The position numbers were made by a program, and so were the translations under genes. A stretch of DNA of 64,000 nt from Bradyrhizobium sp. sBnM-33 (GTDB lineage: Bacteria; Pseudomonadota; Alphaproteobacteria; Rhizobiales; Xanthobacteraceae): positions 2,666,001 to 2,730,000 of the forward strand of contig NZ_CP136624.1 of NCBI RefSeq assembly GCF_032917945.1. The letters are read 5' to 3'. Position 1 is the stretch's first letter. Every line of letters starts with the position of its first letter. Below, piece after piece: positions 1 to 8,268 of this stretch. A model generated the notes under the pieces. That model saw only the letters and a list, made by a program, of their open reading frames with translations, made no database searches and had not been told where the DNA came from.

Positions 1-303
1 GGCGCTGACGCGCTGCTGCCGGATATGGCGGCCGAGGCCTTGCTGGCTGACAAGGCCTTCGATGCCGACAAACGGGTGATCGAGCCGTTGCTGGCACGGG
101 GAAAGTCGTTCGTGATCCCGCCCAAGAGCAACCGCAAGGTCCAACGCGACTTCGACAGAGACGCCTACAAGGCGCGCCATCTCATCGAAAACTTCTTCTG
201 CAAGCTCAAGGAATACCGCGCCATCGCAACCCGTTACGACAAAACCGCCAGAAATTTCCTCGCCGCAATTCACCTCGCGGCTGCTATCATCTGGCTCAAT
301 TGA
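1..303 (+). CDS. IS5-family transposase, C-terminal part (cut by window start)
   Basis: The reading frame is open from the first base and ends at TGA 301-303. The last 100 residues show the C-terminal signature of IS5-type DDE transposases: HLIENFFCKLKEYRAIATRY followed by KTARNFLAAIHLAAAIIWL, with the catalytic Glu in LIENFF. The bases just after the stop (about 298-316) look like the terminal inverted repeat of this IS group, so the element probably ends near 316. The N-terminal part lies outside the window, so intactness cannot be judged. A more decayed C-terminal fragment of a related transposase lies near 62950. Confidence 0.85.
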   Translation, partial: GADALLPDMAAEALLADKAFDADKRVIEPLLARGKSFVIPPKSNRKVQRDFDRDAYKARHLIENFFCKLKEYRAIATRYDKTARNFLAAIHLAAAIIWLN

Positions 304-502
304 GGACAGGCCCTAGCCTTACCGCTACATACCTTCGCTACTGCGGCCGTTCGGAGTCGAATTCGTGCTCCAGCAACTCAGTTACTCACACGTCAGGCTT
401 GTCGCAAGCGCCGTCCTTCCAAAGGAGCGGGTAGGGGGATAGCTTGACCGTGGCACCAATTTGTGATCACATATCTAGAATCAAGATGGGGGAAATGCGA
501 AG

Positions 503-1237
503 GTGAAGGATACTAAACCGCTGCCGCCACTGCCGTCGGTTGCCCGGGATTCGATGGCAGATCAGGTTTATCGCCATTTGCGTGACGGCGTGATGGCCGG
601 CCGCTTCGCGCCGGGCCAGCGGCTGACAATTCGTGGTCTTGCTGAGGCGCTGGGCTCGAGCCCGATGCCGGTGCGCGAGGCGTTGCGCCGCCTACAGGCT
701 GAAGGCGCATTCAAGTTCAGCGACACGGCGCGGCTGAGCGTGGTTCAGCTGTCGGGGGCGCAACTGCGCGATGTGCGCGATGCACGGGTGGCGCTTGAGG
801 GTCTCCTGGCCGAGCGCGCAGCCTCCCGCATGACGGGCGTTGATGATGCCGAAATCACGCAGCTCTATGATCGCCTCCAGGCAGCCGCCGACGCGCTCGA
901 TGTGCCCGGTTATCTACCGGCGAATTTCGCCTTTCACCGGCGGATTTATGAGATCGCTCGAGCGCCCATCATCCTTGGTGCGGTCGAGAATTTCTGGGTC
1001 CTGATCGGTCCTTGCTTCGTGCTCGTTGCACCCGACGCCACGCACCTGCGACGCTCCATGGACGCGCACCGCCGCATCCTCGATGCGCTGATGCATCGAG
1101 ACGGTCCCGCCGCCCGCGCGGCTGTGACCGATGACATCATGCAGGCGGCCAACTGCCTGTCGCGCGTTATCGACAAACCGGAAAAGGCGCGATCGGTCGC
1201 TGCTCCAAAGCGCAGGCGCCGAGATGTGTCGGCATGA
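503..1237 (+). CDS. GntR-family transcriptional regulator (FadR/FCD type)
   Basis: A 244-residue protein starting at GTG 503. Residues about 18-80 form a GntR winged helix (QVYRHLRDGVMAGRFAPGQR, then the recognition-helix region SSPMPVREALRRL). Residues about 95-225 are a helical FCD ligand-binding domain; the Asp, His and Asp/His positions that bind metal in this family appear around FAFHRRIY and DAHRRIL. Such regulators usually repress neighbouring catabolic or transport genes until a small carboxylate binds. The next gene, 200 bp downstream on the same strand, is an ABC substrate-binding protein, so local control of uptake is a reasonable inference. The C-terminus is Arg/Lys-rich. Confidence 0.9.
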   Translation: MKDTKPLPPLPSVARDSMADQVYRHLRDGVMAGRFAPGQRLTIRGLAEALGSSPMPVREALRRLQAEGAFKFSDTARLSVVQLSGAQLRDVRDARVALEGLLAERAASRMTGVDDAEITQLYDRLQAAADALDVPGYLPANFAFHRRIYEIARAPIILGAVENFWVLIGPCFVLVAPDATHLRRSMDAHRRILDALMHRDGPAARAAVTDDIMQAANCLSRVIDKPEKARSVAAPKRRRRDVSA

Positions 1238-1438
1238 GTGTCGTGCAGCGTCTGGTACTTTATCCCGAGCTGCGCGACCTGATCGCTGGGTGTTGTCGGC
1301 GTCACCTTCGGTAGGTCTGTACCGAGGCAGGCGAACTTCGTAGCTGCTCCTTTGCAAGAGGCTGCCTGAGGCTTATCCAGCCAAACCATCTACTTCGAGC
1401 TTGTTCACTCAAATCGACAATCTAGGCAGGGGACTTGA

Positions 1439-3064
1439 ATGTTTGGAAATCAGTCGCGCCGCAACTTCCTCAAGCTGGCGGCGAGCGGAAGTGCGATGTT
1501 CACGCCGGACCTTTTTACCGGACCTGCACATGCGCAGGATGTTCCGACCCTCACCGTCGCCTGGGGCGCGGATATCGATTCCTTTGATCCATCGCAGTTC
1601 AAGTCCGATGGCGCCTACATCGTTCAGGCAAACATCTACGACACGGTGCTGGGTTGGGGGGCGGAGCCAGTCACCGGATCGCCTAACCTGTCGATTTCCA
1701 AACCCGGTGTTTTCATCGGTGGCATCGGCGAAAGCTGGAAATTTGAGAATGGCGACAAGACCCTTGTCGTAAAGATCCGACAAGGCCTGAAGTTTCCGAG
1801 CGGCCGGCCGGTCAATGCCCAGGCGGTGAAATATCTCTTTGACCGCGGACTGCAATCACCCGGCTATATGCGGCTCATCTTTCCGACCATGATCGGGGTG
1901 ACGCAAGCAGATCAGTTCGAGGTTCGCGACGACAGCACCTTTGCCATCAACCTGCCGGCACCAAGCGCTATGTTGCTCGATGTGCTCGCCCTGTCCAACA
2001 ACGCACTTCTTGATCCCGACGAGATCAAGCTACACGCGACTGCCGACGACCCCTGGGCCGCTCAATGGCTCAAGCGCAACACGGCCGGGCTTGGGCCCTA
2101 CAAACCCGTGAGCAACAATCCGGGCGTCGAGGTGATCCTGGAAGCGACCCCCGGTTATTGGGGACCGGCACCGTATTTCAGGCGCATCGTCATCAAATAT
2201 GCATCCAATGAGGCAGACCGGATTCTGCTGCTCAAGCGCAAGGCCATCGATATGGTGGTCGGGCCTAACTCGATGTCGCCCAAGAATCTCAAGAATCTCG
2301 AGGGCGCGCCGGGCCTCACTGTGGTGTCTCTGCCCGACACCAACTGCAATTTCCTATGCATGAATCTGAAAAAGAAGCCGTTCGACAACGTGAAGGTTCG
2401 TCAAGCGATCAACTACGCGATGCCGATCCACGCGATCATCCCAAATGTCCTTTACGGCTATGGCGAGCAGATGAAAAGCCCGATCGCAGCTCAGACCCCC
2501 GGCTATGACGGTTCACTCTCGCCGTATAAATATGATGTCGGCAAGGCCAAGTCATTGATGGCCGAAGCCGGGCACGGCTCAGGACCAATTCCAGTAAAGC
2601 TTGCGGTTCGTGTGGGCTATGCGCCCCACGAGCAGGCAGCGATTTGGATCCAGCGCGAGCTGGAGAAAATCGGCTTTCAAGTCAGCATCGAGAAGGAGAC
2701 CGACGCAACCTTCCGCCAGCTGTCATCGAGCGGCGGGCACGAGCTGTCGATTGAATCCTGGCAATCCTGGATCAACGATCCAGTTTATCACCTCTATTGG
2801 AACTTCCATAGTAAGGCGACGGCGACCAACAAGGGAGCCTACGCCAATCAGGTCCTCGATAAGATCATCGACGACAATATGCGCGAGGCTGATCCTGGCA
2901 AGCGTATGGCCGGGGTCAAGGAGGCGCAGAAGATCCTTTTGGATGATGCGGCCTGGGGTCTGCTTTGGTACGACAATTGGGCCAGAGTGACGCGTTCCGA
3001 GCTCGCGGGCGTTGCGAAATATTGGGATTCCTTTGAGCGCTTCAACAAAATGAAGCTGGCTTGA
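1439..3064 (+). CDS. ABC transporter substrate-binding protein, family 5 (peptide/nickel/opine type)
   Basis: A 541-residue periplasmic solute-binding protein. The N-terminus carries a Tat-type signal (SRRNFLKLAASGSAMF) ending near AHAQ, followed by the family-5 fold (LTVAWGADIDSFDPSQF; later NLKKKPFDNVKVRQAINYAM, the SBP_bac_5 signature, at about residues 318-336). It should capture a dipeptide, oligopeptide or similar solute for a Dpp/Opp-type importer. The length is normal for the family. The rest of the transporter is not intact: a permease fragment follows at 3093 and an ATPase fragment in opposite orientation at 3241, so this binding protein has no local partner. Confidence 0.92.
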   Translation: MFGNQSRRNFLKLAASGSAMFTPDLFTGPAHAQDVPTLTVAWGADIDSFDPSQFKSDGAYIVQANIYDTVLGWGAEPVTGSPNLSISKPGVFIGGIGESWKFENGDKTLVVKIRQGLKFPSGRPVNAQAVKYLFDRGLQSPGYMRLIFPTMIGVTQADQFEVRDDSTFAINLPAPSAMLLDVLALSNNALLDPDEIKLHATADDPWAAQWLKRNTAGLGPYKPVSNNPGVEVILEATPGYWGPAPYFRRIVIKYASNEADRILLLKRKAIDMVVGPNSMSPKNLKNLEGAPGLTVVSLPDTNCNFLCMNLKKKPFDNVKVRQAINYAMPIHAIIPNVLYGYGEQMKSPIAAQTPGYDGSLSPYKYDVGKAKSLMAEAGHGSGPIPVKLAVRVGYAPHEQAAIWIQRELEKIGFQVSIEKETDATFRQLSSSGGHELSIESWQSWINDPVYHLYWNFHSKATATNKGAYANQVLDKIIDDNMREADPGKRMAGVKEAQKILLDDAAWGLLWYDNWARVTRSELAGVAKYWDSFERFNKMKLA

Positions 3065-3092
3065 AGCGTAGCCCGGATGAGCTGAATAAGTC

Positions 3093-3209
3093 ATGTCGTG
3101 CTTAGCTTCCATGCCTCGTAGAGTAACTCTGCTGGCGCCGACCTTGTTCGGCGTCAGGGTGATCTGTTTTTCCCTGATCGAGCTCTTGCCCGGCAATCCC
3201 AACCTCCCG
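3093..3209 (+). pseudogene. Remnant of a DppB-type ABC permease N-terminus
   Basis: The frame starting at 3093 reads RRVTLLAPTLFGVRVICFSL followed by IELLPGNP. That is the typical first transmembrane segment and following loop of DppB/OppB permeases. Similarity stops after about 35 residues and the frame runs into unrelated sequence. It lies 28 bp after the binding-protein gene, the usual place for the permease gene, so it is read as a truncated operon member. Confidence 0.6.
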
Positions 3210-3240
3210 TGGCCTCCAACGCGTATCAGTCATCGTGCGG

Positions 3241-3400
3241 CATGGAGTTGCCGCAGCCAGTTTCGCCGACAAGGCCCAGCGTCTCACCCTCGCCGATCGA
3301 GAACGAGCCACCGTCCACTGCGCGCACGGCCGCCTGCTCACCATGCAAGCGGCGCAGCCCCGTTCTTGGTCCTTAAGTTCAAAGGTCTTCTTCAAATCGG
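3241..3400 (-). pseudogene. Remnant of an Opp/Dpp-type ABC ATPase N-terminus (inverted)
   Basis: The reverse strand reads [11 protein letters not shown], then after a one-base frame change [20 protein letters not shown] and [19 protein letters not shown]. This is the start of an OppF/DppF ATP-binding protein through its Walker A motif, with GKS changed to GNS. It is on the opposite strand to the binding protein and permease remnant, so an inversion or a separate insertion has occurred. It is too short to be functional. Confidence 0.6.
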
Positions 3401-3520
3401 CGTGACCTTCAGACGAGATGTTCTAACGTCGTAATGCCTTTGCCGAAAGTTGAAGACCACCATCACCTATCGGCCGGATCAGCTGCCCCGCGCCGCCGAA
3501 GACAATAATCGGAGAAGTTG

Positions 3521-4576
3521 ATGTCCATAGAACTGTTGATGCTTGGCGACCAACCCGTGGCTGGCCTTGCGGCTCGCACCAGGCTTGCCGAAGAGAGCGG
3601 ATTCGAGACCGTCTGGCTCGCTGATGAGCGCTTTTTCCGGGAAACCTACTCGTGTCTCTCGCTTCTGGCGGGGCAAACTGCGCGCGTCAATCTCGGTCCC
3701 TGCGTCACCGATCCATTCGCGCGCCATCCAGCTCTAACCGCCATGGCTTTGGGCACCCTCGATGAAGTTTCGGAAGGGCGCGCCATCCTCGGCATCGGCG
3801 CCGGCGTCTCCGGCTTTGCGGAGCTCGGGATCCAATCGCGCAAGCCCCCGCTCGCTATTCGCGAAGCCGTTGATCTGATCCGTCAGCTCATGGCTGGGCA
3901 GGAGGTCGACTATCAGGGCGAGATCATTCAGTGTCACCGCGGCCGGTTGAATTTCGCGCCGCTGCGATCGCGTGTTCCTGTTCGTGTCGCTAGCAACGGA
4001 CCGCTGGGCCAGAAAATGGGCGGTGCAATCGCCGACGGCGTGATGATGGAGGGCTGTGGCTCCGTCGAGGAAGCAAAGGCCTTCGCATCGACGGTCGCCG
4101 AAGGTGCGCGGAAGGCCGGCCGTTCTCCGAACGAGGTCAAGCTTGTCGCGCGACTCGATTGTTGTATCACTAACGACGGTAAGCAAGCGCGGGATATATT
4201 GCGGCCTTCGGTGACACGGATCATCGCGCAAGCCAATTCGAGGTTCTACACGCTGGAAGCACAAGGATTGACTCTGCCGAAGAATGTCGTCGAAACCATT
4301 GGTCCCGTTGCCTATGCTGCCGGGGTGGCCCCGTTCGCGCCTCTTTTTCCTCTCGTCACCGACATGCATGTCGACGCTCTCACTCTCTGCGGGACTGTGC
4401 AGGAAATAACCCAACACATGGTTGACCTTCGCCGCGCCGGCATCACGGGCTTCAACATTTTTCCTGTTCCGGCTCCTGGCACCACCTATGAGGACGTTAT
4501 TATGCGCTTCGGAACGCAAGTCTGGCCCGCTGTCGAGACGGCTTTTGCGAAAGAGTCCGACAATGGGACGGCTTAG
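3521..4576 (+). CDS. LLM-class flavin-dependent oxidoreductase
   Basis: A 351-residue luciferase-like TIM-barrel protein. It starts at ATG 3521 with GGAGAA just upstream; a TTG one codon earlier is less likely. Visible family features are the early LAEESGFETVWLADERFF strand-helix, the VNLGPCVTDPFARHPALTA segment, the GIGAGVSGFAELGI loop and the flavin-site strand VPVRVASNGPLGQKMGGAIADGVM. Members are FMN- or F420-dependent monooxygenases or reductases (5,10-methylene-H4MPT reductase-like). The substrate is unknown. An SDR gene follows about 270 bp downstream, and together they could act on the same ketone or alcohol, but that is inference. Confidence 0.9.
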   Translation: MSIELLMLGDQPVAGLAARTRLAEESGFETVWLADERFFRETYSCLSLLAGQTARVNLGPCVTDPFARHPALTAMALGTLDEVSEGRAILGIGAGVSGFAELGIQSRKPPLAIREAVDLIRQLMAGQEVDYQGEIIQCHRGRLNFAPLRSRVPVRVASNGPLGQKMGGAIADGVMMEGCGSVEEAKAFASTVAEGARKAGRSPNEVKLVARLDCCITNDGKQARDILRPSVTRIIAQANSRFYTLEAQGLTLPKNVVETIGPVAYAAGVAPFAPLFPLVTDMHVDALTLCGTVQEITQHMVDLRRAGITGFNIFPVPAPGTTYEDVIMRFGTQVWPAVETAFAKESDNGTA

Positions 4577-4677
4577 GTCTCACGGACTCGTTTTGTTGGA
4601 ATCCGCTCGACGGGGCACGCGTATTTCATTGAGAGTGTAGTGCAGCCACGGGCGGGAGATCCAAGATGATGAGCTTG

Positions 4678-4846
4678 TTCAATAAAAAAGGCAAGCGCGA
4701 CAGTAGAACGGATCGAAGTAGCCGATCGCGCCGCCTAGGAGGCGGAGCTGGCCACATCCGCCAAGGATCTGATCGAACTAATACACAATAAATATCTGGA
4801 CGAGTCGAAGCTGAAGTTCATCTGGTCTACGAGGATCGATCCATGA
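4678..4846 (+). pseudogene. Unidentified coding remnant overlapping the SDR start
   Basis: One frame reads KASATVERIEVADRAA, a TAG stop, then EAELATSAKDLIELIHNKYL and DESKLKFIWSTRIDP, ending at a TGA that overlaps the SDR start codon (ATGA). The composition looks like real protein, and the 4-bp overlap is typical of translational coupling, but there is no start codon and one internal stop. I do not recognise the family. It is probably the tail of a gene once cotranscribed with the SDR. Confidence 0.3.
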
Positions 4847-5625
4847 GTGCGGGCGAAAAAGATCTTGAGGGCAAGGTCGCCCTTGTCACAGGTTCTTCGT
4901 CCGGCGCGGGCGCTGCAATCGCCATCGAACTCGCTAGGCGAGGGGCGCGTGTCGCAGTGCACTGCCGGCGTGCATTAAGTGACGGCGAAAGCGTTTGCGC
5001 TCGCATCGCTGCAATCGGTGGAAAGGCAGCGGTCTTTCTGGGTCACCTCAGCGATCCCGAGGCGCCGTATGCACTCGTTTCGCGCATCGCGGAGCGTCTC
5101 GGAGACGTCAACATCCTAGTCAACAATGCAGGTCCCTATGCGGATGCGCCGTTTCGGTCGTTGTCCATCTCGCAGTGGGAGACGGTGATGGCGATCAACG
5201 TAAGGGCGCCGTACCAGCTCGCTCAAAGCGCGATCGCAGGCATGGAGCGAACCGGTTGGGGACGGATCATCAATGTGAGCGCAACCTCGGCTTACGCGCG
5301 GTCGCATTCGGTATATGGCCTTGCCAAACAGGCTCTCATCCATTTGACGGAATGCCTCGCGCTCGAATTTGCGCCACTCGTCACCGTAAATGCAATTGTG
5401 CCCGGCCAGATCGCCAGCGAACGCACCGACACGATGGTCGACTACAAGAGCTCCGTGATCGCGGAAACGCCCTTGGCAAGGCTCGTGACGGAACAGGAGG
5501 TTGCCCGAATGTCAGTCCTTCTCTGTACTCCAGAGTTTTCTGCGGTGACGGGACAATCAATCATCATGGACGGTGGCCGATCGCTGCCGCGCACGCTGAA
5601 ACTCAATCTCACAACGATCGGCTAA
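4843..5625 (+). CDS. Short-chain dehydrogenase/reductase (FabG-like)
   Basis: A 260-residue classical SDR. The N-terminal Rossmann motif is TGSSSGAGAAI (about residues 16-26), NNAG follows at about residue 92, and the catalytic set is complete: Asn in INVRAPYQ, Ser in NVSATSAY and the Y-x-x-x-K in YGLAKQAL. The end (SAVTGQSIIMDGGRS) is the usual C-terminal SDR signature. It should catalyse NAD(P)-dependent oxidation or reduction of a hydroxyl/keto group; the substrate cannot be read from sequence. The start overlaps the stop of a preceding remnant. Confidence 0.92.
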   Translation: MSAGEKDLEGKVALVTGSSSGAGAAIAIELARRGARVAVHCRRALSDGESVCARIAAIGGKAAVFLGHLSDPEAPYALVSRIAERLGDVNILVNNAGPYADAPFRSLSISQWETVMAINVRAPYQLAQSAIAGMERTGWGRIINVSATSAYARSHSVYGLAKQALIHLTECLALEFAPLVTVNAIVPGQIASERTDTMVDYKSSVIAETPLARLVTEQEVARMSVLLCTPEFSAVTGQSIIMDGGRSLPRTLKLNLTTIG

Positions 5626-5646
5626 TTGTACGCAGGAGAAAGACCG

Positions 5647-5838
5647 ATGCTTTCCCTTGCAAAAGGCCTCGCCTCTACCAGCTGCAGCATACGTCAAAAG
5701 GGACGTTACCTCTTGCCGGCGCGAGGACGATCCCTCGGCCGTTTAACCAAAGTTGCTAGACTTGTCGGCCATAATCGATTCGATCGGCCTTTCGGCGGAC
5801 CTAGAGAAAAGCCTCGTAAGCCGCCGCTTCTGCGATGA
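5647..5838 (+). CDS. Short ORF with strong RBS downstream of the SDR; not recognised
   Basis: ATG 5647 is preceded by a strong Shine-Dalgarno (AGGAGA, about 8 bp upstream), 20 bp after the SDR stop. The 63-residue product is basic and low-complexity towards the end and matches no family I know. It may be the start of a once longer third operon gene, now cut short, or a non-functional ORF behind a genuine RBS. Confidence 0.3.
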   Translation: MLSLAKGLASTSCSIRQKGRYLLPARGRSLGRLTKVARLVGHNRFDRPFGGPREKPRKPPLLR

Positions 5839-6172
5839 ATTTCACCGAAATAGTGGAGGAATGGCGCGCGTAACGCCGAGTATCGTGCGTTAGGAATGTT
5901 ATTCTGTCATCACTGGATGGGAGATCGAAGGTGAGGGGTACAACAGCGGCCGACCCGCCGGATCCACTTGCCGGATCGAGAAGTGATGTTGATGCGGCCT
6001 ACGCACCTGTTGTCAGCTGCGACGGAGCCGGGAGGAGGGCTCCTCATTTGCAAGTTCGGTCGGCGTAACGGCAAGAGCTCTAAGCGCGCTCGAAGCGGTC
6101 GGTTTTTGGCGGCGTGGGCGGTTCTGCTCTTATGCAGGTTTGTCTCTTAACCCGCTCCTTGGAGCTAACTTG

Positions 6173-6301
6173 ATGCCGCCACTTTGGGTCGACACTTCGC
6201 AGGACAGTCTTGAATTTTCGCCCGCGGCGATTCGCTGTTGGGCATTCGTGGCGGCCTTGGTCAATCTCGCTTTCGTCGCATTGGTTGTATTGTTGGCGTG
6301 A
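6173..6301 (+). CDS. Putative small single-pass membrane protein (42 aa)
   Basis: ATG 6173 lies 8 bp after GGAG. The 42-residue product has a polar N-terminus (MPPLWVDTSQDSLEFSPAAI) and one hydrophobic stretch of about 20 residues (WAFVAALVNLAFVALVVLLA) ending exactly at the stop, giving the topology of a small tail-anchored or single-pass inner-membrane protein. No homolog is recalled. It sits alone between the SDR region and the dehydrogenase gene. Confidence 0.4.
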   Translation: MPPLWVDTSQDSLEFSPAAIRCWAFVAALVNLAFVALVVLLA

Positions 6302-6431
6302 CCGCGAGGCGCGATCTTGCTGATTGAATAAATTGTCTCATCAACATCGGAAACGCGCAACCCGCAACTAGGGAGCTTGGTGCGCTGTAGCATGAGCATC
6401 CGATGTTTCAAAGTCAGCCTCAGGAGCTAGC

Positions 6432-7691
6432 GTGACTGCATACCGTGGGCCAGTGTTTGAGATGGCCGTAAAGCAATTCGAGGTGATCGCGAATTATCTG
6501 GGCATACCGGATGACGCAAGGCCCCGCCTATTGCTGCCGAAGCGATCTGTCACGGTGTCGTGTCCAATTCATCGTGATGACGGCACAACGGCGGTGTTCG
6601 AGGGCTACCGGGTGCAGCACCACCTGACGCTTGGCCCGACAAAAGGGGGTACCAGGTTCGCGCCAACAGTTGACCTCGGCGAAGTCGCAGCGCTTGCTAT
6701 CTGGATGAGCTGGAAGTGTGCGCTGGTCGGATTGCCATATGGTGGCGCCAAGGGCGGAATTAACGTCGACCCTTCCAGCTTGTCAAAGCGTGAGCTTGAA
6801 GCCCTGTCGCGCCGGTATATGCAGGAAATGATCCCCTTTGTTGGGCCGCACACAGATGTCATGGCTCCCGACCTTGGGACAAACGAGCAGATCATGGCGT
6901 GGTTCATGGATACATACTCGATGTATCAGGGCCAAACCGTCACCGAGATCGTGACAGGCAAACCTGTCAGCGCCGGCGGAACGCTCGGTCGCCGTGAAGC
7001 GACAGGCCGGGGTGTGGCTCATTTGGTTCGCCGCTCCGCGGACGAGCTCAAGATCCGACTCAATGGCGCAACAGCCGTCGTTCAGGGCTTTGGAAATGTC
7101 GGTTCGGTCGCCGCGCTCGAGCTGCATAATATGGGGGTGAAGGTGATCGCGGTCAGCGATCACACGGGCGCGCTCTATCGGCCTCAGGGGCTCGACATAC
7201 CACAGCTGGTCAGACATGCGGCCTTGCAAGGTAACCTGGATGGCTACTCCAACGAGCTCGCTCTAGACCCAGCAGAGATGCTGACGATGCCCTGTGACGT
7301 GCTTGTTCCGGCCGCAGTGGAACGGGTCATCGACGCCGAAATAGCGGGTAAGCTGCGCTGCCGTATTCTTGCTGAGGGCGCCAACGGCCCGACAACACCG
7401 GAAGCCGATCGGATCTTGGAAGGCCGTCAGGAGGAAATCTTCCTCATCCCCGACATTCTGTGCAATTCGGGAGGTGTGGTGGTCAGCTACTTCGAATGGG
7501 TGCAGGATCTGCAGCGGTTATTCTGGGAGGAGGAGGAGGTAATGCGTCAGGAGTATCAACTTCTGGATCGTGCCTTCGATCGCGTACTGGCACGAAGTAG
7601 GCGGGAGAACATATTCAATCGCACCGCGGCAATGGCCATAGGTGTGGATCGCGTTCGAAGTGCAAAGGAAACACGTGGGCTGTTCCCATAG
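6432..7691 (+). CDS. Glu/Leu/Phe/Val dehydrogenase (glutamate dehydrogenase-like)
   Basis: A 419-residue amino-acid dehydrogenase with GTG start at 6432 and AGGAG six bases upstream. The N-terminal substrate domain contains TLGPTKGGTRF and the active-site motif LPYGGAKGG (about residues 105-113, with the catalytic Lys), followed by VMAPDLGTNEQIMAWFMDTY. The NAD(P)-binding domain shows VVQGFGNVGSVAALEL (about residues 217-232). AEGANGPTTPEADRIL and the helix around CNSGGVVVSYFEWVQDLQ complete the family profile. It interconverts an amino acid (probably glutamate) and its 2-oxo acid with ammonia. Length matches bacterial GDH (about 420 aa). It stands alone, with more than 500 bp without genes on the 3' side. 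Confidence 0.93.
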   Translation: MTAYRGPVFEMAVKQFEVIANYLGIPDDARPRLLLPKRSVTVSCPIHRDDGTTAVFEGYRVQHHLTLGPTKGGTRFAPTVDLGEVAALAIWMSWKCALVGLPYGGAKGGINVDPSSLSKRELEALSRRYMQEMIPFVGPHTDVMAPDLGTNEQIMAWFMDTYSMYQGQTVTEIVTGKPVSAGGTLGRREATGRGVAHLVRRSADELKIRLNGATAVVQGFGNVGSVAALELHNMGVKVIAVSDHTGALYRPQGLDIPQLVRHAALQGNLDGYSNELALDPAEMLTMPCDVLVPAAVERVIDAEIAGKLRCRILAEGANGPTTPEADRILEGRQEEIFLIPDILCNSGGVVVSYFEWVQDLQRLFWEEEEVMRQEYQLLDRAFDRVLARSRRENIFNRTAAMAIGVDRVRSAKETRGLFP

Positions 7692-8253
7692 CATGTTCGT
7701 TTCCATATTTGCGTCTGGTTCGACGTCCTGTGTCGCAGCTAGGACGAGCCGGCCCACTCTGAATTGCGAAGTCTGAGCAACTCTGTGTTCGGATCGCCTT
7801 GAAGGTCTTCCTGGTGTGCTCGAAGCTACTTAGGATCCGCTGGTAAATCGGACTGCCTCCTAATTCTCTCTCGCCTTGGCAGCCGACGGCAAAGATAAAT
7901 TTTGGGCAGGCCATCGAAAGCAGGGCGTTGGGCGTAGACTAAAATTTGCGAAGATCCTGTGATCCGATTCAGGAAGAACTGCCTCGTAGCGACCGCTTCC
8001 ATCGAGATCCTAGCGTGTCCATCGGGTATGGGCGCGCGGTTGATCCTATTGAATTAGTGAGCTATGTTGTGGCCCTGTTCTGTTCAGGAGTACGTGCAAG
8101 GTTGACGGCATTTAGCCGACCTTCGAAGGCGTGATTGTACCTGAGGGTTGGCGATCGACTCGACTGCGATTGAGCCGGGCATCACAAATCCTGTAACGGG
8201 ATGAGCCGTATGATCGGCTACCCATAAGAAATCCTCTTCTTAATCGGCATGGT
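7692..8253 (+). other. Gene-poor stretch, no supported feature
   Basis: About 560 bp between the dehydrogenase and the histidine kinase. Short open frames exist but none has a convincing start, composition or family resemblance. No terminator-like hairpin with a T-run was seen after 7691. Confidence 0.5.
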
Positions 8254-8268
8254 ATGGAGGGGACAATC

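Noticed and set aside
391..420. Sequence resembling a tts box (GTCAGGCTTGTCGCAAGC) upstream of the GntR gene
   Set aside because: An extra base disrupts the conserved spacing and no type III secretion gene follows; not called as a TtsI site.
7946..8134. 62-codon open frame after the dehydrogenase gene
   Set aside because: No RBS, no recognisable motif, composition like non-coding DNA.
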